A stretch of 47,737 nucleotides of DNA from Candidatus Bipolaricaulota bacterium. GTDB lineage: Bacteria > Bipolaricaulota > Bipolaricaulia > RBG-16-55-9 > DRXL01. Position numbers and translations under genes: made by a program. The notes beneath the pieces are model-generated. The model saw only the letters and a program-made list of their open reading frames with translations. It made no database searches and was not told the DNA's origin. The stretch spans positions 1 through 47,737 of the forward strand of contig CALLJK010000005.1 of assembly GCA_938091745.1 (NCBI GenBank). Direction: 5' to 3'. Of the stretch, positions 40,779 through 47,737 are shown piece by piece (within the stretch, counting starts at the first letter, position 1; the number at the start of each line of letters is the position of its first letter).

Positions 40779-41645
40779 ATGAAGCCATCGTCGGTGTTGA
40801 TCTGGGGTGTATTGGGCTGCGCGCTCATTGTTATCTCATTCGCCTCGATCTGGATTCGCTGGGCTGATGCCCCTTCGATCTCTATAGCCGTCTATCGCGT
40901 CGGCCTCGCCGCGCTCATTCTTACCCCCATCACGTTGAGCACACGACGAGATCAGCTTCACGCCCTCACAGGGGGTGATCTGCGCTATGCGCTGCTCGGT
41001 GGGGTTTGCTTAGCATTGCACTTTATCTTTTGGATCAGCTCCCTGGAGTTCACTTCGGTTGCCAGCTCTGTAGTTCTCGTGACGACCAACCCGATCTTCG
41101 TGGCCCTAGGGTCGCGTTTTTTGCTGAAGGAATCTGTCCCAGTGGGCTTAATCATAGGGATTGCGATCTCGCTCATGGGCGGGGTGTTGATTGGCTACGG
41201 GGATTTTCTGGCCGGGCCGAATGTGCTCTTGGGCGATGGGCTGGCGCTTTTGGGAGCCGTGATGGCGTCTGCGTATTTATTAGTAGGGCGGCGCCTGCGG
41301 GCGCATACCGATCTGTTAACGTATGTCTTTTTGGTCTACAGCGCTGCAGCGATCGTTCTGCTTGCGACGGCGCTGTTGTTCAGGCAGCCCTTGGTCGGCT
41401 TCCCTCACGAGACGTATCTGTGGCTGGTGCTCTTAGCTATCGGCCCACAACTCATCGGGCATACGAGCTTCAACTGGGCATTAAAGCATTTGCCTGCCAG
41501 CACCGTCGCTGTGATTATCTTAGGCGAACCCGTGGGCTCGACGGTGCTCGCGTATTTTCTGCTCGGTGAGCCGGTCACAGCGCTGAAAGCCGTCGGCGGT
41601 ATCTTGATCCTAGCTGGGATCTACTTGAGCAGCCGCCGTCAGTGA
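40779..41645 (+). CDS. EamA/DMT-superfamily transporter
   Basis: 288 residues, about ten hydrophobic helices in two EamA repeats (each starting near 8 and 150). Motifs ASIWIRWADAPSISIAVYRVGLAALIL, VVLVTTNPIFVALGSRFLLKE and, in the second repeat, LPASTVAVIILGEPVGSTVLAYFLLGEPVTALKAVGG. Inner-membrane exporter of small metabolites such as amino acids; substrate unknown. Overlaps the convergent hydrolase gene by 7 bases. Confidence 0.9.
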   Translation: MKPSSVLIWGVLGCALIVISFASIWIRWADAPSISIAVYRVGLAALILTPITLSTRRDQLHALTGGDLRYALLGGVCLALHFIFWISSLEFTSVASSVVLVTTNPIFVALGSRFLLKESVPVGLIIGIAISLMGGVLIGYGDFLAGPNVLLGDGLALLGAVMASAYLLVGRRLRAHTDLLTYVFLVYSAAAIVLLATALLFRQPLVGFPHETYLWLVLLAIGPQLIGHTSFNWALKHLPASTVAVIILGEPVGSTVLAYFLLGEPVTALKAVGGILILAGIYLSSRRQ

Positions 41646-42487
41646 CTACGCAGAAACTTTAGAATCTCTTCGGTTGTCGGGTCGTTGGGTCCCCCAATAT
41701 TGGCGATGACCGTCACGTGATCTCGATTGGGGATCTCAACGAGCGTAGCTTCGTTCTCGTATTCTCGCAACAGAGAGAGCAACTGTCGCGCCTGGGCATC
41801 GAAGCCGGGGAAGTCAAATTGGGCGTACATAATAAGAAACGGCGGCTTGTTTGGGCCCGCGTGCGTGATGGGCGACGCGTCGCGGCGCACCTGTGGGTCA
41901 GTCCCAAAAACGATCTGATAGAGATTAAACGGCCCAGGAGGCTCGATACTCAGATCGTAAATCCCGCTGATGGGGATTGCGCCCTTGATCGCTGACAGCG
42001 CCAGCTCGTGCACTTGGAGATACTTTTCGTCCAGTGCTAACAGCGCTGTGAGGTGTCCGCCGGCCGAGTGCCCCATCACGAAGATCTTTTCGGCGTTGCC
42101 TCCGTACTGAGCGATATTTCTATAGACCCACGCAAACGCGCGTGCGACGTCTTCAATGTGTGCGGGGTGCTGGACTTGCGGGCTTAACCGATAATTGATG
42201 ACAGCCGTCACAAAGCCTTGCTGGGCAAACGTGCGTCCAACGAACGCGTAGAGGTTCTTGTCGCCCGAACTCCAGCCGCCGCCATGCACGAAGATCAGCA
42301 CTGGGGCGTCCTTCAGTCCGTCGGGAACGAAGAGATCGAGTCGGTGCTTGATGGGATGAGCATCTGGGCCGTCATAGTATGCTAAATCCGTGTAGACACG
42401 AAACGAATATGGCGGTGACGGCTGGGAGAACCCCACGCTGACTCCTGCAAGCATCGTGGCAACAAGTGCGTACAGCATTGTGCGCAT
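41639..42487 (-). CDS. Secreted alpha/beta-hydrolase (esterase/lipase-like)
   Basis: 282 residues with a cleavable signal peptide (~1-21, ends VGFSQ). Oxyanion motif VHGGGWSSGDK, nucleophile Ser in GHSAGGH, probable acid in MYAQFDFPGFD, and His in NRDHVTV: the BD-FAE/hormone-sensitive-lipase-like carboxylesterase pattern. Acts outside the cytoplasm on an ester substrate that is not identified. Start supported by GGGAGGA. Downstream of the ABC exporter pair (20-base gap) on the same strand. Confidence 0.9.
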   Translation of the reverse strand: MRTMLYALVATMLAGVSVGFSQPSPPYSFRVYTDLAYYDGPDAHPIKHRLDLFVPDGLKDAPVLIFVHGGGWSSGDKNLYAFVGRTFAQQGFVTAVINYRLSPQVQHPAHIEDVARAFAWVYRNIAQYGGNAEKIFVMGHSAGGHLTALLALDEKYLQVHELALSAIKGAIPISGIYDLSIEPPGPFNLYQIVFGTDPQVRRDASPITHAGPNKPPFLIMYAQFDFPGFDAQARQLLSLLREYENEATLVEIPNRDHVTVIANIGGPNDPTTEEILKFLRSH

Positions 42488-42507
42488 AGTCTCCTCCCTC
42501 TATGAGA

Positions 42508-44289
42508 TTACTCGGTTTTGACAGCTTCGGCTTCAGCAAATTGCAGTGTGTAGAGCGCGTGATACAGCCCTTTGCGAGCTAAGAGCTCTTCGTGCGTGCC
42601 CTGCTCGACCACGACACCCTTATGCAACACGATGATCTTATCAGACTCGCGAATCGTCGAAAGCCTGTGAGCGATAGTAATGGAAGTGCGCCCGCGCAAG
42701 ATCTTCTTCAGTGATTCTTGAATAAGACTCTCCGTTTGGGAGTCGATATTCGCTGTCGCTTCGTCGAGAATAAGAATCTTCGGATCGAATGCGACCGCGC
42801 GGGCGAACGCCAACAATTGGCGCTGCCCGACCGAGAGCGTCGCGCCGCGCTCCTTCACTTCCGAATAATAGCTCTCAGGAAGCTGCTCAATGAACGAACT
42901 AGCTTGCACGAAGCGCGCGGCTTCGATAGCCCGTTCTTTGGGGATTCTCTCGCTCTGCAGTGTGATGTTGCCCAGTATATCCCCGGAGAAGAGAAAGACG
43001 TCTTGCAGGACAACAGCGAGCTGAGAGCGTAAGAAGTGTATATCAAGCTCGCGAATATCGACGCCGTCTAAGAGTATCTGGCCCTTCTGGATGTCATAGA
43101 GTCTCGTCAGCAGACTAATAATCGTCGTCTTGCCCGACCCTGTGGGGCCGACGATGGCCACGCGCTCGCCGGGTCTTACACTGAATGAGACCCCTTTCAA
43201 GACCCAGTCTTCGTCTTCATAGGCAAACCAGACGTCGCGAAATTCTATGGCGCCTTCGATCTTGGGTAGTACACGGCCCTGGCCACGATCTTCGGGCTTC
43301 TCGTCCAAGAGCATAAAGATTCTCTCTGCTGACGCCATCGCGCTCTGCAGAATATTATATTTCTCTGCGAGATCTCTGATCGGGGCAAAGAGCATCTCGA
43401 CGTAGTTCAAGAACGCGACCAAGCTCCCCAAGGTGAAGACGCCCCGCACGACCCCCCCGCCACCGTACCAGATAATTAAAGCGACAGCGATAGCGCTCAT
43501 CATGTGAATGATCGGCTGATAGATAGCGAAGACCATGAGCTGGCGCATGTTCGCTTCGTACTCTTCTTGGTTGATGGACTGAAATGTTTTGTAACTGCGC
43601 GACTCTTGGGCGAAGAGCTGAATAATTCTTATCCCGGAGATGCTCTCTTGCATATACGCGTTGAGCTTCGCCAACTTGCGGCGAAAATCGCGATACGCGT
43701 CTCTGGCGCGCTTGCGGAACTCCCAGGTCGCATACGCGATCACAGGCGCCAGCACTAAGATAAGCAAGCCCAAGCGCCAATTGAGCTGCAGCATAATAAT
43801 AAAGATCCCCAGCACTAAGAAGACGTCTTTGAAGAGATAGACGAGCACTGAGGCGTACATCTCGTTGATGGCAGCGACGTCGTTGGTCGCACGTGTCACG
43901 AGGCGCCCCACGGGGTTTTTATCGAAGAACTTAGTGGGCAGCTTCATCAAATGATCGAAGATCTGGGTGCGCATGTCCTGCATGATCTTCTGCCCACTGA
44001 GCTGCAACAGATAGACTTGGGCGAAGCTCGCGAAGAGCCTGACTACAAGAATGCCCACAAAGAGCGCAGCCAGCGGATAGAGTCCGCTAAGCAGCCCCGG
44101 ACGGATGTAGCGATCTATAGCGATCTTGGTGATGTACGGCAGAGCCAGCTCGCACAGCGTGATGACCCCAATCAACCCCAAACAGATCGCGAAGAGTTTT
44201 TTGTACGGCTTCACATAGACAAGCAGGCGGCGCATCAGTGCCGAGTCATACGCTGCTCCGAGTTTCTCTTCTTCCCAATGATAAGTCAT
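42508..44289 (-). CDS. Heterodimeric ABC exporter, subunit with catalytic Walker B
   Basis: 593 residues. Six-helix type I exporter membrane domain (~20-320) and an ATPase domain (~345-580). Walker A GPTGSGKTT, Q-loop VVLQDVFLFSGD, Walker B ILILDEAT with the catalytic Glu, and a divergent signature LSVGQ. Its partner gene upstream has LSGGQ but Asp in place of Glu, so together they form one working and one degenerate ATP site, as in TM287/288-like drug or lipid exporters. Start ATG overlaps the partner's stop by four bases. Confidence 0.93.
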   Translation of the reverse strand: MTYHWEEEKLGAAYDSALMRRLLVYVKPYKKLFAICLGLIGVITLCELALPYITKIAIDRYIRPGLLSGLYPLAALFVGILVVRLFASFAQVYLLQLSGQKIMQDMRTQIFDHLMKLPTKFFDKNPVGRLVTRATNDVAAINEMYASVLVYLFKDVFLVLGIFIIMLQLNWRLGLLILVLAPVIAYATWEFRKRARDAYRDFRRKLAKLNAYMQESISGIRIIQLFAQESRSYKTFQSINQEEYEANMRQLMVFAIYQPIIHMMSAIAVALIIWYGGGGVVRGVFTLGSLVAFLNYVEMLFAPIRDLAEKYNILQSAMASAERIFMLLDEKPEDRGQGRVLPKIEGAIEFRDVWFAYEDEDWVLKGVSFSVRPGERVAIVGPTGSGKTTIISLLTRLYDIQKGQILLDGVDIRELDIHFLRSQLAVVLQDVFLFSGDILGNITLQSERIPKERAIEAARFVQASSFIEQLPESYYSEVKERGATLSVGQRQLLAFARAVAFDPKILILDEATANIDSQTESLIQESLKKILRGRTSITIAHRLSTIRESDKIIVLHKGVVVEQGTHEELLARKGLYHALYTLQFAEAEAVKTE

Positions 44290-46088
44290 AGCTGGCCCTC
44301 ACCCCGGCCTGGGGCCCCCCCTCTCCCGTAGTGACCTACGGGAGAGGGGCCAGGGATGAGGGCCTCCTCCGTTTGTTGTAGCTCATAGAGCCGCGCATAG
44401 ATGCCGTCGAGCGCTAAGAGCTCTTCGTGGCGTCCGCGCTCCACGATCCGCCCCTGATCGAAGACTAAAATGAGATCAGCATCTTTGACAGCAGAGATGC
44501 GATGCGCAATCACGATCGCTGTCTTGGAACGCATAAGATCGCTGAGATTGCGCAAGATCTCTTCTTCTTTCTCAGCGTCTACGGCCGAGAGCGCGTCGTC
44601 TAAGATCAAGATTCGCGGGTTCATCAAGAGCGCGCGGGCGAGCGCTACACGCTGCTTCTGGCCCCCAGAGAGACTGACGCCGCGCTCGCCGACAATCGTC
44701 TCCAAGCCGTTGGGAAACTCTACAATTTCATCATAGATGCCAGCAAGCCGAGCAGCTTCGACGATCTCGCGCTCAGAAGCCGTCGGCTTTCCAAACGCGA
44801 TATTCTCCCGAATCGTTGTAGAGAAGAGAAATGGGTCTTGCGGGACGAGCGCAATCTCTCTGCGCAGCTCACTGAGACGAATCCTGCGCACATCGACGCC
44901 CCCGATAAAGAGCGTCTGTTCTGGAGGATCGAAGACCCGTAATAATAAATGCACGAGGGTGCTCTTGCCGGAGCCGGTCAGCCCGATAATCCCTAATCTT
45001 TGCCCTTCTTCGAGAGAGAACGAGACGTCGCGCAAGACGGGATGCCCGTTGGCGCTCGGCTCAGCAACGGGATAGCTGAACGTCAAGCGCTTACACTCGA
45101 TAGAAGAGCGCTTTGGGAAGGGCACAGCGTTGGGAGCGTCGACAATCTCTGGTTCAGTTTTGAGAATCTTCTCGATGCGCTCCATAGATGCCGCGCCGCG
45201 TTGCATTAAATTAATCACAAACCCCAAGGCCATCATGGGCCAGGTGAGCATTCCCAGATACGACGTGAACGCCACAAAATCCCCTAAGCTGATCGCCCCG
45301 GAGATCACTTTTTGCCCGCCCACGAGCAAGACAATCGCGCTGGAGAGCCCAGCCAACAGCGCGATCATCGGCTCAAAAAACCCCTGCACCCGCACTAAGC
45401 TCAAGTTCTTTTGAATAAATAGCTCGTTGGTGCGCCCAAAGTCCTTCGAGAACCCAGCTTCTTGGGCGAAGCTCTTGATGACGCGCACGCCGGAGATCGC
45501 CTCGCGCACTTTTTCGGTCAAGACTGAAAACGCCTCTTGCACAGCCATGAAACGCTTATGGATCATCCGCCCGACAATGACGACGAAGACCGTCACGAAT
45601 GGCAAGGGCGTGAATGCGTACAAGACGAGCTGCCAATTGATAGAGAGCATCGCGGCCAGCGAGAACGAGACCATGATGATCGCGTCAGCTAACGCTAAGA
45701 TGCCCATCCCACACGCAAATTGTACGGCTTCGACGTCATTGGTCGCGTGGGCCATGAGATCGCCGGTCTTAGTATTGGCGAAGAAGTTCGCGGAGAGTTT
45801 TACTAAATGCGCGTAGAGCCGGTCGCGCAGATCTCGGCGGATCATGCGCGATGCCCCAAAGATAAAATATCTCCAGAAGAAGCGAAAGATCGCAACGACG
45901 AGCGCGATGCCTAAAATATAGCCAGCAAAGAGCGCGAGCTGGGCTGTGCCCGTCTGCGCGAGCTGGTCAACCGCTGCGCGAATGATCAAGGGCACGATGA
46001 GCTGAGCGCCGTCAACAATGAAGAGCGCGACTAGCCCTAAGAAGATGCGCACTCTATAACGCCAAAGATACTGCAAGATTCCGCGCAT
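44286..46088 (-). CDS. Heterodimeric ABC exporter, subunit with degenerate Walker B
   Basis: 600 residues. Six membrane helices, then an ATPase domain with Walker A GLTGSGKST, Q-loop LVPQDPFLFS, canonical signature LSGGQKQR and Walker B ILILDDAL, where Asp replaces the catalytic Glu, followed by an H-loop AHRISAV. It pairs with the downstream subunit. Residues ~576-600 (LIPGPSPVGHYGRGGAPGRGEGQL) come from palindromic repeat copy D, which has lengthened the C-terminus and now provides the stop that overlaps the next start. Substrate unknown. Confidence 0.93.
   Translation of the reverse strand: MRGILQYLWRYRVRIFLGLVALFIVDGAQLIVPLIIRAAVDQLAQTGTAQLALFAGYILGIALVVAIFRFFWRYFIFGASRMIRRDLRDRLYAHLVKLSANFFANTKTGDLMAHATNDVEAVQFACGMGILALADAIIMVSFSLAAMLSINWQLVLYAFTPLPFVTVFVVIVGRMIHKRFMAVQEAFSVLTEKVREAISGVRVIKSFAQEAGFSKDFGRTNELFIQKNLSLVRVQGFFEPMIALLAGLSSAIVLLVGGQKVISGAISLGDFVAFTSYLGMLTWPMMALGFVINLMQRGAASMERIEKILKTEPEIVDAPNAVPFPKRSSIECKRLTFSYPVAEPSANGHPVLRDVSFSLEEGQRLGIIGLTGSGKSTLVHLLLRVFDPPEQTLFIGGVDVRRIRLSELRREIALVPQDPFLFSTTIRENIAFGKPTASEREIVEAARLAGIYDEIVEFPNGLETIVGERGVSLSGGQKQRVALARALLMNPRILILDDALSAVDAEKEEEILRNLSDLMRSKTAIVIAHRISAVKDADLILVFDQGRIVERGRHEELLALDGIYARLYELQQTEEALIPGPSPVGHYGRGGAPGRGEGQL
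44294..44364. repeat. GC-rich palindromic repeat, copy D, at the ABC gene junction
   Basis: Core arms of 14 bp (44318-44331 and 44336-44349, loop TGAC) flanked by GGCCCTCACCCC (from 44294) and GATGAGGGCC (to 44364). Layout and core sequence match copy C, apart from a longer left spacer and a shorter right one. Confidence 0.88.
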
Positions 46089-46100
46089 GGTGGTTCAAAG

Positions 46101-47399
46101 CTACACCAGCTCCAGAAAGAGCATCTTGGGGTTCTCCAGATAGCTAATAATCTTCTTGCAGAAGCGTGCGCCCACATCCCCGTCTATCAGCCTGTGATCG
46201 AACGAGAGCGACACGTACATAATGTCGCGAATGACGATCTGATCGTCTCTGACAACTGGGCGCTTCTTGATCTCGTGGATGCCCAAGATCGCCACTTCGG
46301 GGTAGTTAATGATCGGGGTAGCGAAAAGCCCACCCAAAGCGCCTAAGCTCGTGATGGTGAACGTGCCCCCTTGGATGTCGTGAAGGGCGATCTTGCCCTC
46401 GCGCGCGGCTTTAGCCAAGCGCTCGATCTCAAGAGCGATCTCTAATAAGCTCTTTCTGTCAGCGTCCTTGATCACTGGGACGATGAGGCCATCATCGGTT
46501 GCTGTAGCAATCCCGATGTTATAGTACTTTTTGATGACGATTTCGCCCTTGGCTTCGTCAAGCGACGCATTGAGCAGGGGCATCTCTTTGAGCGCTGCGA
46601 CGCTTGCTTTGACGATGAACGGCAGATATGTGAGCTTGACGCCCTTCTGCTCTGCTAACGGTTTCATCTGCTCACGCAGCTGAATTAACTCGGTCATATC
46701 GACTTCGTCGACATATGTAAAGTGCGCCGCGGTCGTCTTGGATTGGTGCATGTGCTCGACGATTCTCTTACGGATGCCTCGCAAGGGGATGCGCTCTTCG
46801 CGTCGGTCGGCGACGACAGCGCTGGGCGCGAACGCCGGAGCTGTTGGCTTGGGAGCAGGAGCAGGCGTAGGCGTGGGCGGTGGAGGCGCAGTGCGCGCCG
46901 CAGCAAAGCGACGCACGTCTTCGTCGGTGACGCGCCCGCCAGGGCCGGTCCCTTGAATTTGCGAGATATCTACTCCAAGCTCGCGGGCAAGCTTGCGCGT
47001 CGCGGGGGTTGCGAGCACTCGTTGCGCTGGGGGCGCTGCTGGAGCTTGAGGCGGAGGCGGCGCCGCGACAGCCGCTGCTGTTGCTACAGGCTCCGGTTCA
47101 GGCTTGGGCTGGGGCGCTGCGACCGTGATGGCTTCACGCTTGGGTTCAAACTTGGCTTCGCTGACCTCTTCGATAGTGACCAAGACCGAGCCGACCTTGA
47201 CGACTTCGCCCTCTTGGGCATGAAGCTTTAGGATCTTTCCGGCGCGCGGCGCAGGAATTTCAACAGTTGCTTTATCGGTCATCACCTCGACCATAGGCTG
47301 GTCTTCGCGGACGAAGTCCCCTTCTTTGACGAGCCATTTGACGATTTCGCCTTCGTGAATGCCTTCACCGATATCGGGCAGTTTAAACTCAAAAGGCAT
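46101..47399 (-). CDS. 2-oxoacid dehydrogenase E2 (dihydrolipoyl acyltransferase)
   Basis: 432 residues. A lipoyl domain (1-~78) with Lys43 in MTDKATVEIP; an Ala/Pro-rich linker; a peripheral-subunit-binding domain (LATPATRKLARELGVDISQIQGTGPGGRVTDEDV); a second Pro-rich linker; and an acyltransferase core with the active-site SFDHRLIDGD near the C-terminus. It could serve pyruvate or branched-chain 2-oxoacid dehydrogenase; E1 and E3 genes are outside the window. AAGGAG seven bases before the ATG supports the start. A possible -10 TACAAT (plus 47434-47439) lacks a convincing -35 box. Confidence 0.94.
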   Translation of the reverse strand: MPFEFKLPDIGEGIHEGEIVKWLVKEGDFVREDQPMVEVMTDKATVEIPAPRAGKILKLHAQEGEVVKVGSVLVTIEEVSEAKFEPKREAITVAAPQPKPEPEPVATAAAVAAPPPPQAPAAPPAQRVLATPATRKLARELGVDISQIQGTGPGGRVTDEDVRRFAAARTAPPPPTPTPAPAPKPTAPAFAPSAVVADRREERIPLRGIRKRIVEHMHQSKTTAAHFTYVDEVDMTELIQLREQMKPLAEQKGVKLTYLPFIVKASVAALKEMPLLNASLDEAKGEIVIKKYYNIGIATATDDGLIVPVIKDADRKSLLEIALEIERLAKAAREGKIALHDIQGGTFTITSLGALGGLFATPIINYPEVAILGIHEIKKRPVVRDDQIVIRDIMYVSLSFDHRLIDGDVGARFCKKIISYLENPKMLFLELV

Positions 47400-47487
47400 C
47401 GCGACACTCCTTGGTGTAGAGATATTGCTCTAGATTGTAAAGGGTCGGCGAGCGTTCTGCCAGCTTTGGGAGTTTAGGCAACTTCTA

Positions 47488-47737
47488 TCACAATCCAAGC
47501 CAGATGCCCACGGTCACCGCCGGTTGCAGCCAGTACCATTCCCCAAGCGTTAGATTGATCTGCATATAGATCGGGAGCGAGAGTAGGTTCAGCTCCTGCC
47601 CGAACAAGAGCTTCAGATAGACTTGCGACCAAACCCCACGATCTGTTCCAGCAGTATCCTCCCAACGCGCCCAGCCCACCCCTGCCCCCACGTACGAATT
47701 CTCTAGGTGAAAGACCAGCGCCCCATCCAGATAGAGC
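47488..47737 (-). CDS. C-terminal part of an outer-membrane barrel-like protein (5' end outside window)
   Basis: The frame is open to the window edge; only the last ~82 residues are visible. They show alternating polar/hydrophobic strands (LYLDGALVFHLENSYVGAGVGW, VWSQVYLKLLFG, LLSLPIYMQINLTLG, YWLQPAVTVGIWLGL), the pattern of beta-barrel proteins, although the last residue is Leu rather than Phe. A GTG inside this frame is not a credible start. Function not recognisable. Confidence 0.6.
   Translation of the reverse strand, partial: LYLDGALVFHLENSYVGAGVGWARWEDTAGTDRGVWSQVYLKLLFGQELNLLSLPIYMQINLTLGEWYWLQPAVTVGIWLGL

Overview
This is a bacterial chromosomal window (DnaG, a primary sigma-70 factor, SecA, NusA, RimP, RNase Y, MiaA). 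It is gene-dense, with both strands used, many 4-base stop/start overlaps, and no intergenic gap longer than about 140 bases. I see no tRNA, rRNA, CRISPR array or transposase. GC content is moderately high. A C-terminal fragment at the right edge with alternating hydrophobic beta strands hints at an outer membrane, so a diderm is likely. The phylum cannot be fixed from sequence alone. The gene mix (geranylgeranyl-reductase-like flavoprotein, Lar nickel-cofactor genes, PdxS/PdxT, large secreted PPC lipoproteins) would fit an uncultured, possibly thermophilic lineage such as Bipolaricaulota/Acetothermia, but that is a guess.

Layout. Bases 1-6961 (+) hold a secreted-protein island: a cut-off PPC-type protein, a subtilisin-like S8 protease, a lipoprotein ending in a P-domain, and a 1028-residue lipoprotein with prealbumin-like repeats and PPC domains. 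Three of the four share the same ~98-residue N-terminal module. 7068-11389 (+): flavoprotein reductase, PAPS-reductase-family PP-loop protein, and an O-antigen-ligase/TPR membrane protein. 11432-14005 (+): secA. 14017-20338 (-): acyP, rny, an MMPL/RND exporter, nusA and rimP. rluD diverges from rimP and runs convergently into pgsA, with which it overlaps by 177 bases.

From 27310 down to 21260 (-) lies one long co-directional run: a larE-larB fusion, larC (nickel-pincer cofactor synthesis), parA plus a ribbon-helix-helix partner, an alkyltransferase-like/endonuclease V fusion, an HD hydrolase and pgsA. Divergent from it (+) are a coiled-coil PD-(D/E)XK protein, pdxS-pdxT (PLP synthesis), a Uma2-type nuclease, gap, a small membrane protein, comF, an MBL hydrolase, then dnaG-rpoD-miaA. 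36813-40662 (-): coaBC, a CDP-alcohol phosphatidyltransferase, a SufU/IscU scaffold, a rhodanese and an SDR. The window closes with an EamA transporter (+) and, on the minus strand, an alpha/beta hydrolase, a heterodimeric ABC exporter, a 2-oxoacid dehydrogenase E2 and the cut-off barrel-like gene.

Two genome-wide habits stand out. First, several operon-leading genes have sigma-70-type promoters with 17-base spacers whose -10 box ends only 7-12 bases before the start codon and no Shine-Dalgarno sequence, so their mRNAs should be nearly leaderless, whereas internal genes carry strong AGGAGG-type sites. Second, a family of GC-rich palindromic repeats sits inside or at the edges of coding frames (7607, 8341, 25191, 44294), adding low-complexity peptides to otherwise conserved enzymes.
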